Shown here piece after piece: positions 60,725 through 64,000 of a DNA stretch of 64,000 bases. This DNA comes from CANKHA01 sp035699705 (lineage in GTDB: Bacteria > Pseudomonadota > Alphaproteobacteria > Rhizobiales > Xanthobacteraceae), in assembly GCA_035699705.1 (NCBI GenBank), contig DASSPI010000095.1:1-64000 (forward strand). Reading direction: 5' to 3'. How positions within the stretch are numbered: position 1 is the first letter of the stretch; every line of letters begins with the position of its first letter. Made by a program: the position numbers and the translations under genes. The notes under the pieces were generated by a model. That model saw only the letters and a list, made by a program, of their open reading frames with translations, had not been told where the DNA came from and made no database searches.

Positions 60725-61573
60725 ATGCAGGTGTTCAAGCGGTTCATTGCCTTGGCGGTTGTTTTCGCAGGCCTGGCGGCCGGCGCCGGAACGGCGCTCG
60801 CGGCCCAGCCGCAGCCGTGGGAGCTCGGGCTACAGCCGGCCGCGACCCCGGTGATGGAACAGATCGCCGGTTTCCACGATTTCCTGCTCTACATCATCAC
60901 CGCCATTACCGTTTTCGTGCTCGCGCTTCTGCTGGTCATCATCGTCAAATTCAATGCCAAGGCCAATCCGGTACCGTCGCGGACCACCCACAACACCATG
61001 CTGGAAGTGCTCTGGACGGTGGTGCCGGTCCTGATCCTCACCATCATCGCGGTTCCGTCCTTCCGGCTGCTCTTCACCCAGCTCGATATTCCGCCTGCCG
61101 ACGTCACCGTGAAGGCGACCGGCAAGCAGTGGTTCTGGAGCTATAGCTATCCGGACGCCGGCGGCTTCGAATTCGATTCGCTGATGCTCTCCGACAAGGA
61201 TCGCAAGCCCGACCAGCCGCGCCTGCTCTCGGTGGACAATGAGATGGTGGTGCCGGTGAACAAGAACATCCGCATCATCACCACCGGCGCGGACGTGATC
61301 CACGCCTTCGCGGTGCCGGCATTCGGAATCAAGATCGACTCGATCCCCGGCCGCATCAACGAGACCTGGTTCAAGGCGATGCGCGAGGGCGTCTATTACG
61401 GCCAATGCTCCGAACTGTGCGGCAAGGACCACGCCTTCATGCCGATTGCCGTGCGGGTGGTGAGTGACGCCGCCTATGCCGCCTGGCTCGAGGAGGCGAA
61501 GAAGAAATACGCAAGCGCCGATGGCGATCGTCCGACCGCCGTCGCCGCGGCCGGCGAAACCGCGCAGCGGTAA
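60725..61573 (+). CDS. coxB: Cytochrome c oxidase subunit II
   Basis: The product has 282 residues: a signal peptide (ALAAQ, about 26), two membrane helices (about 52-75 and 93-112) and a periplasmic cupredoxin domain. The CuA site is visible as DVIHAFAVPAFGIK (His) and YYGQCSELCGKDHAFMPI (two Cys, Glu, His, Met; about 225-242). WFWSYSYPDAG carries the aromatic electron-entry residues. It accepts electrons from cytochrome c. ATG 60725 is used; upstream in-frame sequence lacks a signal peptide. Confidence 0.95.
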   Translation: MQVFKRFIALAVVFAGLAAGAGTALAAQPQPWELGLQPAATPVMEQIAGFHDFLLYIITAITVFVLALLLVIIVKFNAKANPVPSRTTHNTMLEVLWTVVPVLILTIIAVPSFRLLFTQLDIPPADVTVKATGKQWFWSYSYPDAGGFEFDSLMLSDKDRKPDQPRLLSVDNEMVVPVNKNIRIITTGADVIHAFAVPAFGIKIDSIPGRINETWFKAMREGVYYGQCSELCGKDHAFMPIAVRVVSDAAYAAWLEEAKKKYASADGDRPTAVAAAGETAQR

Positions 61574-61627
61574 GCCGGCAGGAACACCGCCAAGAGGGCG
61601 GCAAGAGACAACGTCGAGGAAGTGACT

Positions 61628-63262
61628 ATGGCAACGACGCATGTACACGGCACCCACGAGGGTCTTGGCGCACACGGGCACGAAGCCCACGCGCACGCGG
61701 ATCCGACCGGATGGCGCCGCTTCGTCTATTCGACCAACCACAAGGACATCGGCACGATGTACCTGGTGTTCGCGCTCATCGCGGGCGTGATCGGCGCGGC
61801 CCTGTCGATCGCCATGCGCATGGAGCTGCAGAACCCGGGCATCCAGTTCTTCCACGACTCGCATGCCTTCAACGTGTTCGTCACCGCGCATGGCCTGATC
61901 ATGATCTTCTTCATGGTGATGCCGGCGATGATCGGCGGCTTCGGCAACTGGATCGTGCCGCTGATGATCGGCGCGCCGGACATGGCCTTCCCGCGCATGA
62001 ACAACATTTCCTTCTGGCTGCTGCCGGCGTCCTTCAGCCTGCTGGTGATCTCGCTGTTTGTGGAAGGCGAGCCGGGCGGCAACGGCGTCGGTGCCGGCTG
62101 GACGATCTACGCGCCGCTATCCACCACCGGCCACCCCGGTCCGGCGGTGGACTTCGCCATCCTCTCGCTGCATCTGGCGGGCGCTTCGTCGATCCTCGGC
62201 GCCATCAACTTCATCACCACAATCTTCAACATGCGCGCGCCGGGCATGACCCTGCACAAGATGCCGCTGTTCGTGTGGTCGATCCTGGTGACGGTATTCC
62301 TCTTGCTGCTGGCGATGCCGGTTCTGGCCGGCGCCATCACCATGCTGCTCACCGACCGCAACTTCGGCACCACCTTCTTCACCGCGCAAGGCGGTGGCGA
62401 TCCGGTGCTGTTCCAGCATCTGTTCTGGTTCTTCGGCCATCCGGAGGTCTACATCCTGATCCTGCCGGGCTTCGGCATGATCAGCCAGATCGTGGCGACC
62501 TTCTCGCGCAAGCCGGTGTTCGGCTATCTCGGCATGGCTTACGCCATGGTTGCGATCGGCGGTATCGGCTTCGTGGTCTGGGCGCATCACATGTACACCG
62601 TCGGCATGTCGTCCGGCGCGCAGGCCTATTTCATCGCGGCGACCATGGTGATCGCGGTGCCCACCGGGGTGAAGATCTTCTCCTGGATCGCCACCATGTG
62701 GGGCGGCTCGATTGAATTCCGCACCCCGATGATCTGGGCGATCGGCTTCATCTTCCTGTTCACCGTGGGCGGGGTGACCGGCGTGGTGCTGGCCAATGCC
62801 GGCGTCGACCGCGTCCTGCAGGACACGTATTACGTGGTGGCGCACTTCCATTATGTGCTGTCGCTTGGCGCCGTCTTCGCGATCTTCGCCGGCTGGTACT
62901 ACTGGTTCCCGAAGATCACCGGCTACATGTACAACGAGACCATCGGCAAGCTGCACTTCTGGGTCACCTTCGTCGGCGTCAATCTGGTGTTCTTCCCGCA
63001 GCACTTCCTCGGCCTGTCGGGCATGCCGCGCCGCTACATCGACTATCCGGACGCTTTCGCCGGCTGGAATCTGGTGTCCTCGATCGGTTCCTATATTTCC
63101 GGTTTCGGCATCATCATCTTCTTCTACGGCGTGGCGCTGGCCTTCATGCGCAAGGAGAGGGCCGCGAATAATCCGTGGGGCGCGGGCGCGACCACGCTGG
63201 AATGGACCCTGTCGTCGCCGCCGCCGTTCCACCAGTTCGGCACGCTGCCGCTGATCAAGTAA
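61628..63262 (+). CDS. coxA: Cytochrome c oxidase subunit I
   Basis: The product has 544 residues and twelve helices. A His-rich start (HVHGTHEGLGAHGHEAHAH) is unusual but common in this group. Heme and CuB ligands are present: FVTAHGLIMIFFMVMPAMIGGFGNW, HPEVYILILPGFGMIS (cross-linked His-Tyr), HHMYTVG and VVAHFHYVLSLGA. It is the catalytic, proton-pumping subunit of an aa3 oxidase. ATG 61628 is used; GTG 61622 is two codons earlier. Confidence 0.96.
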   Translation: MATTHVHGTHEGLGAHGHEAHAHADPTGWRRFVYSTNHKDIGTMYLVFALIAGVIGAALSIAMRMELQNPGIQFFHDSHAFNVFVTAHGLIMIFFMVMPAMIGGFGNWIVPLMIGAPDMAFPRMNNISFWLLPASFSLLVISLFVEGEPGGNGVGAGWTIYAPLSTTGHPGPAVDFAILSLHLAGASSILGAINFITTIFNMRAPGMTLHKMPLFVWSILVTVFLLLLAMPVLAGAITMLLTDRNFGTTFFTAQGGGDPVLFQHLFWFFGHPEVYILILPGFGMISQIVATFSRKPVFGYLGMAYAMVAIGGIGFVVWAHHMYTVGMSSGAQAYFIAATMVIAVPTGVKIFSWIATMWGGSIEFRTPMIWAIGFIFLFTVGGVTGVVLANAGVDRVLQDTYYVVAHFHYVLSLGAVFAIFAGWYYWFPKITGYMYNETIGKLHFWVTFVGVNLVFFPQHFLGLSGMPRRYIDYPDAFAGWNLVSSIGSYISGFGIIIFFYGVALAFMRKERAANNPWGAGATTLEWTLSSPPPFHQFGTLPLIK

Positions 63263-63286
63263 CAGGCGAGGGCGTAAGGAAAAGCG

Positions 63287-64000
63287 ATGTCGCTCGCGAG
63301 CCAAAGCGAAAAACTCACCGCGCAATTCAGCACCGCCGAGGTGGGCGACTATCTCGCGCTGCTGAAGCCGCGGGTGATGTCGCTCGTGGTCTTCACCGCT
63401 TTCGTCGGCCTGGTGCTGGCGCCGGTGCCGATGCATCCGGTGATGGCCTTCACCGCGCTGCTTTGCATCGCTGTGGGCGCGGGCGCGGCCGGCGCGCTGA
63501 ACATGTGGTACGACGCCGACATCGATGCACGCATGCAGCGCACCCGCGCGCGGCCGATTCCGGCCGGGCGCATCCTGCCGGGCGAGGCGCTCGGCTTCGG
63601 CCTGCTGCTCGCAGGCTTCTCGGTCGTGATCCTCTCGCTGTTGGTGAATCTAACCGCCGGTGCGCTGCTCGCCTTCACCATTTTCTTCTATGTCGTCGTC
63701 TATACGATGTGGCTGAAGCGCTGGACGCCGCAGAACATCGTGATCGGCGGCGCCGCCGGCGCTTTCCCGCCGATGATCGGCTGGGCCGCGGCCACCGGCG
63801 GCATCAGCCTGGAATCGGTGCTGCTCTTTCTCATCATCTTCTTCTGGACGCCGCCGCATTTCTGGGCGCTGTCGCTCTACCGCGCCGATGACTATGCGCG
63901 CGCCGGCATTCCGATGCTCCCGGTGGTCTCCGGCGAACGCGAGACGCGCCGGCAGATCCTGATCTACACGCTGATCCTGGCCCCGCTCGGGGTCGCGCCC
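63287..64000 (+). CDS. ctaB: Protoheme IX farnesyltransferase (heme O synthase), partial
   Basis: The frame runs from ATG 63287 off the right edge (238 residues seen, about three quarters of the family length). LLKPRVMSLVVFTAFVGLVLAP starts the UbiA fold; the prenyl-diphosphate site NMWYDADIDARMQRTRARPIPAG (about 67-89) and the second Asp-rich loop DDYARAGIPMLPVV are present. It makes heme O for the oxidase encoded upstream, 24 bp after coxA. Confidence 0.95.
   Translation, partial: MSLASQSEKLTAQFSTAEVGDYLALLKPRVMSLVVFTAFVGLVLAPVPMHPVMAFTALLCIAVGAGAAGALNMWYDADIDARMQRTRARPIPAGRILPGEALGFGLLLAGFSVVILSLLVNLTAGALLAFTIFFYVVVYTMWLKRWTPQNIVIGGAAGAFPPMIGWAAATGGISLESVLLFLIIFFWTPPHFWALSLYRADDYARAGIPMLPVVSGERETRRQILIYTLILAPLGVAP

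Overview
The window is a high-GC stretch of chromosome from an alphaproteobacterium, most likely of the Hyphomicrobiales (Rhizobiales), near Xanthobacteraceae/Bradyrhizobium-type lineages. The evidence is a GcrA cell-cycle regulator, a PodJ-like polarity protein, class I lysyl-tRNA synthetase, a SAM-II riboswitch in front of metZ, a FixK/FNR-type box, a DUF6460-type membrane protein, a cox operon of alphaproteobacterial type, and families of short palindromic intergenic repeats. This placement is inferred from gene content; no database search was possible.

Layout. 1-504: the right-hand end of an integrated element, ending in a 3' tRNA-Arg(ACG) fragment. 584-8752: a YbhN/LPG-synthase-type membrane protein and a full phosphate-starvation cluster (phoR-pstS-pstC-pstA-pstB-phoU-phoB) with a Pho box before pstS. 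8912-14182: gcrA, argD-argF-hslO, an L,D-transpeptidase-type protein and apaG. 14231-17108: opgC with two SGNH-hydrolase-like genes, all overlapping by 4 nt. 17109-19824: metZ under a SAM-II riboswitch, divergent from dcd. 19971-29036: small genes, tRNA-Gly(CCC), a FixK-box membrane protein, a hybrid sensor kinase of visibly lower GC, solute-binding proteins, pirin and Sco. 29036-33191: lysK, a TSUP permease, a Tat-exported protein resembling beta-carbonic anhydrase, an S24/LexA-type repressor with an operator at its own promoter, and a DUF6460-like protein.

33363-40592 carries the DNA-ligase-associated repair module: ATP-dependent ligase, metallo-beta-lactamase exonuclease, Lhr-type helicase and PdeM phosphoesterase, with a TPR-methyltransferase gene in the middle. 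Two palindromic repeat elements have entered this locus and are read in frame as a C-terminal tail of the exonuclease and an N-terminal extension of PdeM.

40589-45674: a TIGR02186/TSUP pair and the PodJ-like protein. 46148-54982: fatty-acid beta-oxidation genes (acyl-CoA dehydrogenase, thiolase, bifunctional enoyl-CoA hydratase/3-hydroxyacyl-CoA dehydrogenase, thioesterase) with a cupin and an MFS gene, interrupted by an opposing YeiH-type transporter gene that has its own palindromic operator candidate. 55060-60400: gshA, a GT39-like membrane protein, tldD and an IalB-family protein. 60725-64000: coxB-coxA-ctaB, running off the right edge.

Best candidates for under-described biology: the opgC-SGNH-SGNH cassette with one apparently catalytically degenerate member; the Tat-exported beta-CA-like protein with an altered metal-site motif; the repair module remodelled by translated palindromic repeats; and the FixK-box membrane protein beside a lower-GC sensor kinase. 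No CRISPR array, rRNA or complete insertion sequence was seen.
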